In this document: in pieces, positions 23,201-38,457 of the stretch | Layout: each line of letters begins with the position of its first letter | Numbering within the stretch: the first letter of the stretch is position 1 | Source: Delphinapterus leucas | Lineage: Eukaryota; Chordata; Mammalia; Artiodactyla; Monodontidae | Direction: 5' to 3' | DNA: 64,000 bases | Assembly (NCBI RefSeq): GCF_002288925.2 | Contig: NW_022098062.1 | Coordinates: 11,007,042-11,071,041 of the forward strand | Notes under the pieces: model-generated | The model's database searches: none | The model's input: the letters and a program-made list of their open reading frames with translations, nothing else | Told to the model about the DNA's origin: nothing | Translations under genes and position numbers: made by a program

Positions 23201-26200
23201 GACTTCAAATGTTTAAATTGTGCTGTGCTTAGTATCTTTACTGTGGCTTATTCTGTTCCTTCAAAACCTCATAAAATTCTAAGGTGGGGTACCATACTTC
23301 TTAGGACTGTGGTTCTCGGCCTTTTTTTTTTTTTTTAGTGAGCGCTCTATAAGTATTAAATTTATGATGTGCTCCTATTTATTAGTAATATTTCTCACTG
23401 CATAAAGTGGTTCTCCATGGGTCATTTGAGAATTACTACTCTAAAGGATCTATGAATTCTCTGACATTATATGTAAAATTTTGTGGGGAGTCCATTTGCA
23501 TTATTTGAGTATTAAAATACTGCCAAACCCATGAAAGTAAAAGTCCATTGCCTTGAAGTGACAAATTTTTTAATGACATGCATTTCTTGGCAAGTTTATT
23601 ATTAATAATAGTGCTGTTTTACATTGTGTGTGTGTTTTACGTTTACATATTTTGTGGCATAAGTTGTATAACTTTGGCTTACATTTTTATTACACTCATT
23701 TGATCCTCATAATAGCTTGTGAGGTAGTCAGATGATGCTCCATATTCTCAGAGAGGAAACTGAGGCTAAGAGAGGTTGAAATGTAACTTAAGTCAGACAG
23801 ACAGTAAATAGAAGAACAAAAAGTAGGATCCAAATTGTCTCACTTCCAGTCATTTAATTTTCCTGGTATATTAACTTAGTTCTTCAAAAATTTAGAACAC
23901 TATTTCTAATTCACATGGTCTAATTCACATAGAAGGAGAAACCAATGGGAGGTGATCCCAAATATAAGGGAATTCCTCATTTACCTGATGAGAATATTAA
24001 GAAGAAAAGCTTTTCAGAATATAAAACTTTTAGGACTATAGCACAAATAGTTAAATATGTTCTTAAAGTATTTAATAATTTACTTACACATAATGTTAAA
24101 GTTACATAAATAAGATTTTTAATTGAGAAATAATTCCTTTTTTCTCTTCTTATATTCATGAAACAGTTTATCCAAATTCTTCACAAGCATCATCATCACT
24201 AGGTCTTCTTTTTGAATTACCAGATTTTTAGAACTTTTATACGTTGAGTTTTTTGATATTTGACACTTTTTGAATTCATATATTGATACTTTTGGAAATT
24301 TTAACCCATTTGTATAAATAACATTATGACAGTTGATTTTAAAAGAGATATTTTTTGGGAATTCCCTGGTGGTCCAGTGGTTAGGACTCCATGCTTTCAT
24401 TGTCGAGGGCCCGGGTTCAATCCCTGGTTGACGAACTAAGATCCCGCAAACCTTACTTTATTTGGATGTACATGTCATACAAAGCTTTAGTGAACCAATA
24501 CAGAGACATACTTGCTTATCATTCATAAGCTAAAGCAGCAACTACCTTTTTCTTTCTTTTTTTGCAGTGGTTGAAGCATGGTTTGGTTGAAACATGAACC
24601 TCATATGATAAAAATTAATGTGAAATCAAATTTCTTGAGTATATTTGGTTTTAGTCTTCAAACAAGTCTCTAAGTCTCTTGCCTGGTGATAATTTTAGGT
24701 CAGTTTCTTCTTTTTCGAGATTAAGGTATTATCATTATGTGTGTACCAAAAATTACAGGAGTCCTTGCCCTTATTTGAAGAAATCTTTCTTTATCTCACA
24801 CTATTAATTTAAAGACATGGATGGGGGACAGTGTGGGGAATATAGTCTATATATAATATCTTTATATGGTAACAGATGGTAACTAGATTATCATGGTGAT
24901 CATTTTGAAATGTATAGAAATATCAAATAACTATGTTGTATACCAGAACTAACATTGTGTTGTAGGTCAGTCATACTTTAAAAATAAACAAACAAACAAA
25001 CTCACAGAAAAGAGATCAGATTTGTGGTTACCAGAGGCAGGGGGTGGGGGGAGGGAGAACTGGATGAAGGTAGTCAAAAAGTGCAAACTTCCAGTCATAA
25101 GATAAATAAGTACTAGGCATGCATTGAACAGTATGATAAATATAACTAATACTGCTGTTTCTTACATATGAAAGTTGTTAAGAGAGTAACGTCACAAGTT
25201 CTCATCAGAAGGAAAAAAAAATTTTTTTCTATTTCTTTCTGGCTGCACCGTGCGGCTTGCGGGATCTTAGCTCCCTGACCAGCGATCGAACCCAGGCCCT
25301 TGGCAGTGAAAGTATGGAGTCCTCTAACCACTGGACTGCCAGAGAGCTCCCTTTTTTCTATTTCTTTAATGTTGTATCTATATGAGATGATGGATGTTCA
25401 CCAAACTTATGTGGTAATAATTTCATGATGTATGTAAGTCAAATCATTATGCTATACATGTTAAACTTTTACAGTGCTGTATGTCAATTACATTTCAATA
25501 AAACCAGAAGAAAAAAATGAAATTAAAGACATGGAATCACTGGGACTTCCCTGGCGGTCCAGTGGTTAAGACTTTGCCTTCCAATGCAGAAGGCGTGGGT
25601 TCAGTCCCTGGTTGGGGAACTAAGATCCCATATGCCGTGGGGTGTGGCCAAAAACTTAAAAAAAAAAAAGACATGGAATCACCATGATGTACACTTAAAA
25701 TATCTCACATTTTTATATGTTAATTTTACCTCAGTAAAGCTGAATTAAATAAAATTCTGTGGCCAACAACAAAATAGTAAAGTTAAAGACATGAGGTGGG
25801 AGATTTCCTTTGAAAAGAATGGGTCATAACCTTGTTGCATTTTTATTCTTTTTCTGGGATCCTTTACTCCCCTCAGTATATCTTCTTGCCTCATGCCTGG
25901 GTGGTAGCAGAAACCTCCCAAGCAGCTGGTGATGGTGAAAGATACATTTCTTAAGTACAAAACTGTTTATTTTTTTTTTAAAAAAACAAACTATTTATTT
26001 AAAAAATTATAAATATTTTGGGGAAAGTGACTGTTTTGGGACTTTTAAGCTAGCTTATTTGCCACTCTTGAAGTAACCAACTGTAATTTTATACTCTATA
26101 CCTCTCTGTATGTCTGAAGTATTTTATCTTTTTAAAAGGATATAACTTACAAAACAAGATTCTTCCTTAGAGTATTTATTTATGATGTAGAACTACTTTC

Positions 26201-29200
26201 TATTTTTAAACTTTTTAATTCTATACAACGTAACTTTATGCTGGAATAATTAAGGTAAGTTTCAATATAGAGTTGATAGACTCAGGAACATAAAATTGTA
26301 CAACTCCCTTAAATGAGCTTCTTTCTAAACTTGCAGTTGTTATTTGGGAAATAGAGCCGTTGATAGCATTATTCTTGAGATTTCACATGAGAAAATTTGC
26401 CTGATGTTCATTGGAAGCAAATCAATCAGTAAAAATACAAATCTGTTTGGTAGAGGGAAATTATTTGTGCAGGATATAGATCAAACACTTTTTCGATATA
26501 AATTGTTTTTACCTAGCTGCTTGGAAATAAGCGTGATGGTAATTATCTCCCAAATACCCTAATGACCTATCCTTGATGAATAAGGACATTGTGTTCTCCT
26601 ATAATTATTATAAAACTGTTCTGCTGTTTTGAAACTATGAGAATATTTATTCAAATTGACTAACTTGTTTTTTCTTCAAGCTGCTCACCTGTAGAGGACA
26701 GGTTTCTGTAAAGCTGAGAAGCCTGACCAGTAGGATGTTGATATTTCAGAGGTTGTATCCCAGGATTGAGGCTTCCAAAATGTGTAAATAGTCTTTTTGT
26801 TCCTTGTCCTTGTGAACTTTTGGGTTCCTGTAGTGAAGAGACTATTAACACTGTACTTAATATTCTTACTACTCTGCTAATGGCATTTGGTCTTCTCTTC
26901 TTTGATGCTTTATTCATTTTGTTTAATGAAATGCCAGACTCTGAAAAAAAAGACTGTTAGTCTTGATCATTGCCCAGTGTCAAAACCTGTATGAAACATT
27001 GAGTCATTTAGTTTTTCATTTTACAGATTGTTTGCATGTCTGGAGGTAAGATAGCGTGGGATGGGAAGGTTAATCAAAGAGCAGAAGATAAATTTAGACT
27101 CACTAGATTGGTTCCATATTCTAGGTAAAAATGAAATGAAAGGTCAGGGGCCTTGTATAAATCTTCAGTCTGCCTGATCAGACCTCTCTTTTGGCTGTGG
27201 AGATCTCTATTCTCCCTAGAAAAAGTTTAAGCTCTTCTATATGGGTCTGCCAAAGCAGAGAGCAACCCAGTTTTGAGTCACAGGGGATCCATTCATAATG
27301 TATTTGTAGACCTAGAAAAAATTACTTCTTTACTAAGTTTTTCTCTAGGTATGTTATTGAAAAACAGGAGTAATAGCTTCATTTTCCTCTACTTTAGCTT
27401 TGTTTTATGAATGACATACTATAATTAAAAGAGCAATGAAGTAGAGTTTGAAAGTCAGCATTCTAATAGTAGTCACATCACTAAATAACTGAGTGTACCA
27501 TTCTACAGAAGATGTGAGGATGCTGAGAAAACACATGTAAAGAAATAATTAATTAGTACTTATTTATATGTTCCCGGCAGGTGCTGTTGGCAGCAGCAGT
27601 CTGCACAAAAGCAGGAAAGGCTATTGTTTCTCGACAGTTTGTAGAGATGACCCGAACTCGGATTGAGGGCTTGTTAGCAGCTTTTCCAAAGCTCATGAAC
27701 ACTGGAAAACAACACACGTTTGTTGAAACAGAGAGTGTCAGATATGTTTACCAGCCTATGGAGAAACTGTACATGGTACTGATCACTACCAAAAACAGCA
27801 ACATCTTAGAAGATCTGGAGACCCTAAGGCTCTTTTCAAGAGTGGTAAGAGTCCTGTAATATTGGGTTACAGTTTTTGTTTTTAAATTTTTTGTGTAAAA
27901 CTGTTTTTCCCCTAAAGCAGCTGATGCTTATCAGTTTGCATGTTCTATGCCCCCAGCCCTCATCCCAGCATCTTATTGCTACAGCTCCTATTCATTCAGC
28001 AGACACTTACTGGGTATCCTAGACTGTAAGTATTACAAAGGAGAATATGAGAACTGCCCTTTTGTTTCCCATTTCTCTAGCAGTTACTCTAACCTGCCTT
28101 TGTGGTTCTGACACTTGTTTGGCTATATTTTTAGATAATATTCTTCAGGTAAGATTTGTTGATGTAGCCACACACATAAAAGACTTTATGCCACAGACTT
28201 GCTTAAAATACAGAGTAGCAGAAGGAGCTAATAAAGGGATTTAGGCTTATTGAAATTTGTGTATTTTAAAGGATGATAACTGGAAAACAAAACTGCTGAT
28301 AAATTCTAAATCTTTCTTTTCTGTTGCTCTCCATGATTAGATTCCTGAATATTGCCGAGCCTTAGAAGAGAATGAAATATCTGAGCACTGTTTTGATTTG
28401 ATTTTTGCATTTGATGAAATTGTTGCCCTGGGATACCGGGAGAATGTTAACCTGGCACAGATCAGAACCTTCACAGAAATGGATTCTCATGAGGAGAAGG
28501 TGTTCAGAGCAGTCAGAGAGGTAAATAGGGTCTTCTCTGGGACAGCTGGTTTGTATATCTTTCTTTTAGGCTTCATTATCTGATTTTCCCTTTTTTATTT
28601 GCTAGTCTAGTCTGTACTCAAAGCTACATCCAAGTATGTATCTTCTTGTAGACTCAAGAACGTGAAGCCAAGGCTGAGATGCGGCGTAAAGCAAAAGAAT
28701 TACAGCAGGCCCGAAGAGATGCAGAGAGACAGGGCAAAAAAGCACCAGGATTTGGGGGATTTGGAAGCTCCACAGTGTCTGGAGGTAGCACAGCTGCTAT
28801 GATCACAGAGACCATCATTGAAACTGATAAACCAAAAGTGGCACCTGCACCAGCCAGGTATAATCCAGTGTATCACCCAGAATGCAATCCTAGAATGGCA
28901 GATGAAGGCTGTATGTGTGTATCTCAGAGTGATACCTGATTTTTAGGCAAACTGTAAATAACAAGTGACTTGTTATTAATATTAAATTTGACTGCATAAT
29001 ATGGGGATAAAGGAGAAATCTGAATGTGGTGTTTTTCCTTTTGTGTAAAAGAGAGTTCTTTTACAAATTATAACATGATCTCAATTTCCTATGAGAGTTG
29101 CCTTATTTTGGGAGAAGAGGGGATATTTAACTGTTTAAGGAACATGTATTTTTAATCTAGTGTTCATGAATGGATTTAAGGGAGAATCTGAACTACCTGA

Positions 29201-32200
29201 AATTATGTGAAAAAGTTGGTTTGTACACAGGTATATTTATCTGGATAGAAGGTACAAAGTTTTCATCAGATCACACATGCTTATGAAAGTATACCTGTGA
29301 TCTTTGGGTACTTGAAGCTTATATGGGTTTTTTTGTTTTGTTTCTGGCCGTGCCCCTGTGGCATACATGATCTTAGTCCCCGACCAGGGATGAACCTGTG
29401 GCCCCTGCAGTGGAAGCACAGAGTCCTAACTACTGGACCACCAGGGAATTCCTGAAGCTTATATGCTAATTGTGACCCAGCTGTCAGTTCGAGCAGGGAG
29501 TAGTCTAGTTGTCCACTAAACACTAGGAAGCTTGTGTTTTTTCCTTGAGGTATTCACATTCCTCTTAAAGAACAGCTTCAAGGAAAGCTTCAGTGATAGA
29601 GAATTATTAATTAGTTTTTAACTTTTTAAATCATGTGTGTATTTTTGTGTGTATGTGTGTGTTCTTCCACTTAGGCCTTCAGGCCCTAGCAAGGCTTTGA
29701 AACTGGGAGCCAAAGGAAAGGAAGTAGATAACTTTGTTGACAAATTGAAATCTGAAGGTGAAACTATCATGTCCTCCAGTATGGGCAAGCGTACCTCTGA
29801 AGCAACCAAAGTGCATGCTCCACCCATTAATATGGAGAGGTAAGTAGTAACTCTTTCAGTAAGAACAGACCACATAGTGTTAAAAAAAAATTATCTCAAT
29901 GCACTGTAAATTCTTTTTGTGCCTTAATTTTTCCAGATTTAAAACACTTCCTACTGTACAGCACAGGGAACTATATTCAATATCCTGTGATAAACCATAA
30001 TGGAAAAGAATATGAAAAAGAATATATATATGTATAACTGAGTCACTTTGCTGTACAGCAATTAAGCACAACATTGTAAATCAGCTATACTTAAATAAAA
30101 TTTTTTTTTAAAAAGTACATTCTAGGTATAAACATGAGGTCTTCCCCCCTCCCCCCTTTAAACACGATTGGAGGCTCTCAGCCACCTGTTTTCTATTAAG
30201 TTTAGAACTTACCTTTCTATCAACTCTGTGGTGACTAAATTAAACAAAAATAACTTTTCTTTGTGCCTAGTGTGTACTTTGTCTCTTAAAATGGAGTGGA
30301 ATTAGAGGGCTAGAGTTATGATTAGCACTATACTATATTTTTGCATGTCTTTTTCTAATTTTTTTTACTTTTAATTTTTTTTAAGTGGTTACTTTTTTTT
30401 TTAATTAATTAATTTATTTTTCCTGTGTTGCATCTTCGTTTCTGTGCAAGGGCTTTCTCTAGTTGTGGCAAGCGGGGGCCACTCTTCATTGCGGTGCGCG
30501 GGCCTCTGACTATCGCGGCCTCTCTTGTTGCGGAGCACAGGCTCCAGACGCGCAGGCTCAGCAGTTGTGGCTCACAGGCTCAGTTGCTCCACGGCATGTG
30601 GGATCCTCCCAGACCAGGGCTCGAACCCGTGTCCCCTGCATTAGCAGGCAGATTCTCAGCCACTGCGCCACCAGGGAAGCCCTTAATTTTAATTAATTTA
30701 TTTTTGGTTGCATTGGGTCTTCATTGCTGTGCGTGGACTTCCTCTAGTTGCGTCGAGCGGGGGCTACTCTTCGTTTGTGTGCACGGGCTTCTCATTGCGG
30801 TGGCTTCTCTTGTTGTGGAGCGTGAGCTCTAGGCGCCTGGGCTTCAGTATTTGTGGCACATGGGCTCAGTAGTTGTGGCTTGCAGACTCTAGATCGCAGG
30901 CTCAGTAGTTGTGGCACATGGGCTTAGTTGCTCCATGGCATGTGGGATCTTCCCGGACTAGGGCTTGAACCTGTGTCCCCTGCATTGGCAGGCGGATTCT
31001 CAACCACTGTGCCACCAGGGAAGTCCTTCTAATTAAGTTTTAAGGAGGACAAAATTTATAAATATCTTTAGTAGCAAATAATGTATTATCTTTAGCCTTT
31101 TAAGTATTTGAACCCAGTATAGAATATTTTGATTTGTCTCTTATCTCAGGACTGTGGTACTGTTTGGTAACATTTTTAAGTGGTAGTTATCAAGTTCACA
31201 TATTCATGACTCAGATTTCTTGTTTTGAAGCCCAGACCTTCTACTGTTACTGATGGTTTTGAGGTCAAGTGAAAGATGAGTCTGGGAGGATACCTCTATC
31301 AGGTGTGCATAAAAGAGGAGTATGTTGTATGTCTTATTCTGTATGAAATGAACAGGGTTACGTCGGGATAAATCTCTTAAATCACTAAAGCTCCTGTGCT
31401 ATTCCTAGTAGTTGCTTTGAGGGAGACAGAGGCTTGACACTATTTTAATAAGATATTGGAGACTGTCATGTACTAGAGAGGACTTGAGACTCTTTTCTGA
31501 ATGATGAAATACTTCTTGAGCATGGAGCAAACGCTTGTGAAGGTAAATGAGACCCTGCATTGTCTTAAGATACATTCCTCTGTGGTCTTGAGTCTCATGC
31601 CTTTGTTTCTGGGAAGTCTTAGAGGTTAGAACAGAGCAAAGTAGGATGCCAGAATAGTCTTTTTAAGCCTCTGCAGTTCACCCAGCTAAAAACAGTTTTA
31701 GTAAGGAATATGGGTAGATTGTAGTTAATAATTGCCCGTAGCAGTAGCACCTTTTATTTTACTTATTTTGAAAACTAGATTATACATTCGTGTGGTTCAA
31801 AATTCAAAAGGTTCAAAGGGTATTGAACTAAAACTTCTTCCTCCCCCCCAGCCACGCAGGTTTCTCTTTATGGTGGCAGCTAGTATTAACTAGCTTTTTG
31901 GTTTTTTTTAATTTTCAAAAAATTTTTTAAAATTAAAAATTTTTTGGCCACGCCTCATGGCATGCAGGATCTTAGTTCCCCAACCAGGGATTGAACTCGT
32001 ACACCTGCGGTGGAAGCGCGGAGTCTTAACCACTTGGTTGCCGGGGAAATCTCAGTATTAACTAGTTTTTGTGTGAATCTTCCAAGAGGGATAGTCTATG
32101 TATAGATGAATAAAAACATGGTACAATTTCTGTATTTCTCCTTTTTATACATTAGTGGTGGCATACTAGACACATTTCCAATTGCTTTTTTCACTTATTT

Positions 32201-35200
32201 CGAAGACAAGAATTTCCTTATTTGAAGCTATAGAGACATGACATCCAAATGCAGTACCTTACCCTAGACTGGATCTTGTACTACTATAAGGGGCATTACT
32301 ATATGAATGGTAGATTAAAGTATTGTGTCAATGTAAATTTACGAAGTTAATAACAGTACTGTGGTTATGTGAAAGAATATCCTGTTCTTACAAAATACAC
32401 TCTGAAAATGTTTAGGGATAAAGGGCCATGATGTATATATTCTGCCTGTAAATGGTTCAAGGAAAAAAGTAAAATATATTTATATAGAGAGAGTGTGCAA
32501 ATGATAAATGGGATAAAATGTTAACAATAGATTAAAAGGGTATAAATGTATTTCTGTTATAATTTTAGAAATTTTTTTCAATTAAAAAGCTTTTTCAATT
32601 GTTCCTCTTTTTTTTTTTCTAATTGCCCAGTGTTCATTTTTGTGGATATACTTTTATGTATTTAAGTAGTCCCCCTATTGACGGACATTTGTCTCTAAAC
32701 TTTTGCTATTACAAACAATTCTTCAGTGAATAACTTACTACATTGTTTTGCACAGGTGAGAATTTATCTGTAGGATGAGGATTTGCTGAACCAAAGGGTG
32801 TAATCCTTTTATTTTATTTTATTTTATTTTTTAGGGATAAAGGTTGTTTTCCTTTTTTTAATTGAAGTATAGTTGATTTATAATGTTATGCTAATTTCTG
32901 CTGTACAGCAAAGTGACTCAGTTATGCATAATATATATAATATATACACATTCTTTTTAATTTTTGTTTATTTTAAATTTTATTTGTTTATTTTTGGCTG
33001 CATTGGGTCTTCATTGCTGCGTGTGGGCTTTCTCTAGCTGCGGCGAGCAGGGGCTACTCTTCGTTGCGGTGTGCGGGCTTCTCATTGCAGTGGCTTCTCT
33101 TGTTGCAGAGCACGGCTCTAGGCATGCGGGCTTCAGTAGTTGTGGCATGCAGGCTCAGTAGTTGTGGCTCGCGGGCTCTAGAGTGCAGGCTCAGTAGTTG
33201 TGGTACACGGGCTTAGTTGCTCTGCGGCATGTGGGATCTTCCCGGACCAGGGCTCGAACACGTATCCCCTGCATTGGCAGGTGGATTCTTAACCACTGCA
33301 CCACCAGGGAAGTCCCCACATTATTTTTTAATATTCTTTTCCATTATGGTTTATCCCAGGAGATTGGATATAGTTTCTTGTGCTATACAGTAGGACCTTG
33401 TTGTTTATCCATTTTAAATGTGATAGTTTATATAATGCTTTAAATTTTGATACATATGGCTGCAGCACCTTTAACTAAGTTGCTTATGGCTAATCACCAT
33501 TAAACCCCGGAGAAAGAGAATTCTGGTTTTTACCTGTCTGAGCAGATTTATCATTCTTTCTCTACAGTGTGCACATGAAGATTGAGGAAAAGATCACACT
33601 AACCTGTGGACGAGATGGAGGATTACAGAATATGGAGTTGCATGGCATGATCATGCTTAGGATCTCAGATGATAAATTTGGCCGAATTCGTCTTCATGTA
33701 GAAAATGAAGACAAGAAAGGGGTGCAGCTACAGGTGTGTAGAGGCTTTTGATAAGGGAGTATTAAGGCTTTTGTCTACCTAACACAGTCTTTCTCAACTG
33801 GAGTTCCCTGTATGAACCATAGAACACAGAAGATTATTTAACTTATATAACTAGTGCCATTCCAGATGCATAGGAAAGAAGTTAATTTAAACACAGAAGA
33901 TTATTTAACTTATATAACTAGTGCCATTCTAGATGCATAGGAGAGAAGTAATTTATTACCTACAGTGGAAGCCTTGAATTGATAAATGCCTTCCCAAGCC
34001 AGTTGGGAATGACTGACAGCAGCTGTATTAGTATGGCATTTTAATACTGGAATTGAGTGAAAGGTCATTTTGAAATCTAATAAGTGACTTCATACTCACA
34101 AAGGTACAAAGAGATGCATATTTGTTACTAATATGCAAAGGTAAATTCATTTAGGATATTGCTTGAAATATAATTAAAAAAACAAAGTTTTAAAACAATA
34201 GGGTGGTATTTTATTTTATTTTTAAATTTATTTATTTATTTTATTTTATTTTTGGCTGCGTTGAGTCTTTGTTGCTGCACACAGGCTTTCTCTAGTTGCA
34301 GTGAGTGGGGCTATCCTTCGTTGTGATGCACAGGGTTCTCATTGAGGTGGCTTCTCTTGTTGCAGAGCACAGGCTCTAGGTGCCTGAACTTCAGTAGTTG
34401 TGGCATGTGGGCTCAGTAGTTGTGGCTCACGGGCTCTAGGGTGTAGGCTCAGTAGTTGTGGCACACAGGCTTAGTTGCTCCGCGGCATGTGGGATCTTCC
34501 TGGACCGGGGCTCAAACCCGTGTCCCCTGCATTGGCAGGCGGATTCTTTTTTTTTTTTTCTTGCGGTACGCGGGCCTCTCACTGTTGTGGCCTCTCCCAT
34601 CGTGGAGCACAGGCTCCGGACGCGCAGGCTCAGCGGCCATGGCTCACGGGCCCAGCTGCTCCACGGCATGTGGGATCTTCCCAGACCGGGGCTCGAACCT
34701 GTGTTCCCTGCATTGTCAGGAGGATTCCTACCCTCTGAGCCACCAGGGAGGTCCCGGCAGGCTGATTCTTAACCGCTGCGCCACCAGTGGGAAGCCCGGG
34801 AGGTACTTTACTAAAGCAGGTTATGACACGAAGTTTACTCATTCTGCTGCTATATAAACTGCCAGTGCTTGTTTTGTTAGCTGAAGGGCAGTATCTAATG
34901 GTGTATTTGAAAAGCACATAAAATGCTTAAAAATGAATATGTATGTTCCACCTACCTGGCTGTGTAAGAGACCTTCTTTATATTATTACAGTTCTTGTTA
35001 CAGTTTATTTAGATGGTTGATTTTATATCTCTTGTCACGAGAACAAAGCCTTTTCAGCGAAGAAAGTGGTTTTATCTACGTTTTATTCCACTCATAACCA
35101 GCACACAGTTGTCTTTTGGAAGTAGTGCTTATATTATTTGACAGTAGCTTTGCTGGCTCATAAAGTCTATGTAGTCTGCTATCCACAAGTTACTTCTTTT

Positions 35201-38200
35201 TCCTTTTTTCTCCTAATGTGACTTCTTTTAAAAAGATCAGTCCATCTTAGTTGGCCTGAGTTTGAACAACTTTTAGGCAAAATTGCAGCTAAACTTTCCA
35301 CAGAGCTTTTCCCTCTCCTGTCTCCTTAGTATAAGGCCAGGACTGCTATGTGACCCAGCCAGCTGATCAACGTCTGACCCTAGTCTTCTATTTGGCAAGC
35401 TTGGCCTCACCATCAGGCTGCTCCCTATGAAGTATTTTTGTAAAGGACTTGGTTAATGGTCTTTTAACTTTTTCAGTTACAAAGTTACTAACTTGTTACT
35501 TACAAACAGAATGGCTTAGAGTCTTAAATCTTTAAAAGTCTTTGAAGAAGGGAAATCTTTCTTCAAAATAAAAAATAATTGGAATTTTTTAGGCACCCTG
35601 TTTTAGATGTTTAGATTATGGGCCATGTAAGACCAAAAGGAATTTATTTCCTGTCTTATAATGTCTGAACCTCAGAAGTTTTCTTTCCCTTCTCATTTCA
35701 GACCCATCCAAATGTGGATAAAAAACTTTTCACTGCAGAATCTCTAATTGGCTTGAAGAATCCAGAGAAGTCATTTCCAGTCAGTAGTGACGTTGGGGTG
35801 CTGAAGTGGAGACTACAAACCACAGAGGAGTCTTTTATTCCACTGACAAGTAAGTGCCTCTGGCCAGTCCTACTAAGCTAGACTGCACTGAGAACTAGAA
35901 ATAGCCTTGGCTTGTACCTTCTTCATTGCCACAATTCTTTTTCACAAAATGACCTTTCAAAATGGACTCAGTGCTATATTTAGTGTATTTTGGTAATAAG
36001 TAGCTTAAATTTTAAACACTTTTAATTTTGAAACCATTATTTTTAGTAGTTTACACTAGGATGTTTAAGGCCTGCAGTTGTCAGTTTTGATATGCCATCT
36101 TAACTTTCCTCCATTCTTTTTCTAATGTTCTAATATACCTGCTTTGCTTTTCTCTTCAGTTAATTGCTGGCCCTCAGAAAGTGGAAATGGTTGTGATGTC
36201 AACATAGAATATGAGCTACAAGAAGATAATTTAGAACTGAATGATGTGGTTATCACCATCCCACTCCCGTAAGTAACCCACATAATCATTTTTTCTATAG
36301 CGAGCTTATAGAACTAGTCTTTTGGAACTCCTTTTGGAGGCAGCACTTAGCTGGCTATCCATTCTAAGATATTTGTTTCTCATAAAGGTCAATTGTGAAA
36401 GAAACCAGGTACAAAAGGCTGCATACTTACTATATGATGCCACTTATAAGACATTCTGAAAAGGTATTACTCTTGGAACAGAAATCAAGCATTTGATTGC
36501 AAAGAGAAGCATTTGATTGCAGTGGAGCACAAAGGAACTTTTGGAGATGATGGAAATGTTCTATGACTTGATAGTAATGGTGCTTACAGGCTACATTTGT
36601 CAATGCATTGAGCTGTACACTTTTTTTTTTTTTTTTTTTTTTTTGCTTTACACGGGCCTCTCACTGTTGTGGCCTCTCCCGTTGTGGAGCACAGGCTCCG
36701 GACGCGCAGGCTCAGCGGCCATGGCTCACGGGCCCAGCTGCTCCGCGGCATGTGGGATCTTCCCGGCCTGGGGCACGAACTCGTGTCCCCTGCATCGGCA
36801 GGCGGACTCTCAACCACTACGCCACCAGGGAAGCCCGAGCTGTACACTTTTAAAGGAGTGGATATTACTGATTTTAAAGCCAAACAAGCAAAGCTGGTTA
36901 TAGTTCTAGGGCTGTGTTTTCAGATATTGGTCTTCAGATTGTTCATGTAGTAATGAAGGTTTCCAGAAGGAGGAGCCAATTCTCAGTCAGACTTTCTCTG
37001 CTTTGTTTTGCAACTCTTAAAGGAATTGAGTCTGACAGACTGAATTTTTCTTTTTCACTTTCTTCTCTAAATTTTCAGCTAAAGATGAGATTATGTTTTC
37101 AAGGGTACTATTCTTGCTGAAACAAGATATCTGCATTAGTTTCAGTAAATTTTCTAACAGCTTTATTGAGGTATAGTTGACGTGATAAACTACACGTATT
37201 TAAATTATAAAGTTTGATAAGTTTTGGCATGTATGCACCATCATCACAATTAAGATAACAAAAATATGCATCCCCCCCAGAAGTTTACTTCCTGTAAGTT
37301 TTTGATGTGTGCTTAAATGGCCTACTTTCTAGGATCATCTGGAAATACTCTCTACTTTATCTCCTCACTAGCATTTCTAGTGACTGAACTATTATTACTT
37401 CACCATTGAATCCCTGCTTCTCTGCTCTGCCTTTCAGCACCCCAGTGATTAAGTACAGGGCTTAATTATGAATACCCAGTAAGTGAATTCTTAGTGTGTC
37501 TATACTATTAAATTGCTTGGTTATTATTACAGAGAAAATGGTTCTAATTTAATCTGTAGTTGTGTTCAAATTAATTTTAATTTAATTTGAATTAAAATTA
37601 AATCTAATTTATTTGTAGTTTGATTCAGGCCTTTACATGGCCAGATCTGGTTTTAGTCATTCTTATTTCCATTTTTTAAAATATGCTTTATTACCAATAT
37701 CCCCTTTAATGGGCTAATCATCTTATTCTTCACAGCTTGGTTATTATTTCAGAACAATAGATGGCTGCCTTGAACCATTGTGAGACTTGGGCGTTGGTGA
37801 CAGGTGTGGGTTTTATTTTGTCAAGATTTATTTTACTAGACTATTTTTAGGATGCCACAAGTTTTAGGCCTCTCCATATACCCTATAATTGTGGTTATGG
37901 TGGTTTCCTGTGTCTTAGTTCAACTTTGCAATAGTCTCCAGAAGAGACCCTTAGACAGCATTTTACCCTATTGTCTAGAACTGATCAAATTAGAGGATCT
38001 CAGAATCAGAATTGGAACAAGGGCAAAGGGAAGAAACATACATACAACTGGGACCATAAAATTGATAGGGAAGAGTTAATTGTGTTATATCACCCTGAAA
38101 GTTTTCTTTGTCTCCCTTATTTACCCTGCCTTTAATGCAAACATTGGATGTCACTGGTGAATTAAAAGATGGTAAATTTAGAGTGTGTAGGAGTAGCTGG

Positions 38201-38422
38201 CACTGCCTGTCAGCCGTGTGCGGGGATGCACAGTGCGTCCTGACTAGCCCTGGTTCTCTTGCAGACTAAGGACAACTGTGTAATATCTCTCTTTCCCATC
38301 ACGTTCACATTTTGCCCAGGGGTAATTGTGCTTTCACTTATCAAATAAAAGTTCAGTTACTGGATTATAAATCAAATAAACCCACTGGCATCAACTACAA
38401 TAAGTTTTAAAACCTTCTAAAA

Positions 38423-38457
<35 letters not shown>

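Larger units (their letters stand above)
16870..27580 (+). other. ARCN1 intron 1
   Basis: The 10.7 kb holds CHR SINEs (19740, 20486, 20961, 22981, 24357, 25239, 25541), L1 pieces (18775, 22319, 24820-25540), an L2 tail near 22150-22620, a MIR near 23640-23840 and otherwise AT-rich unique sequence. The first 400 bases are CpG-rich. I found no other gene in it. Confidence 0.85.
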
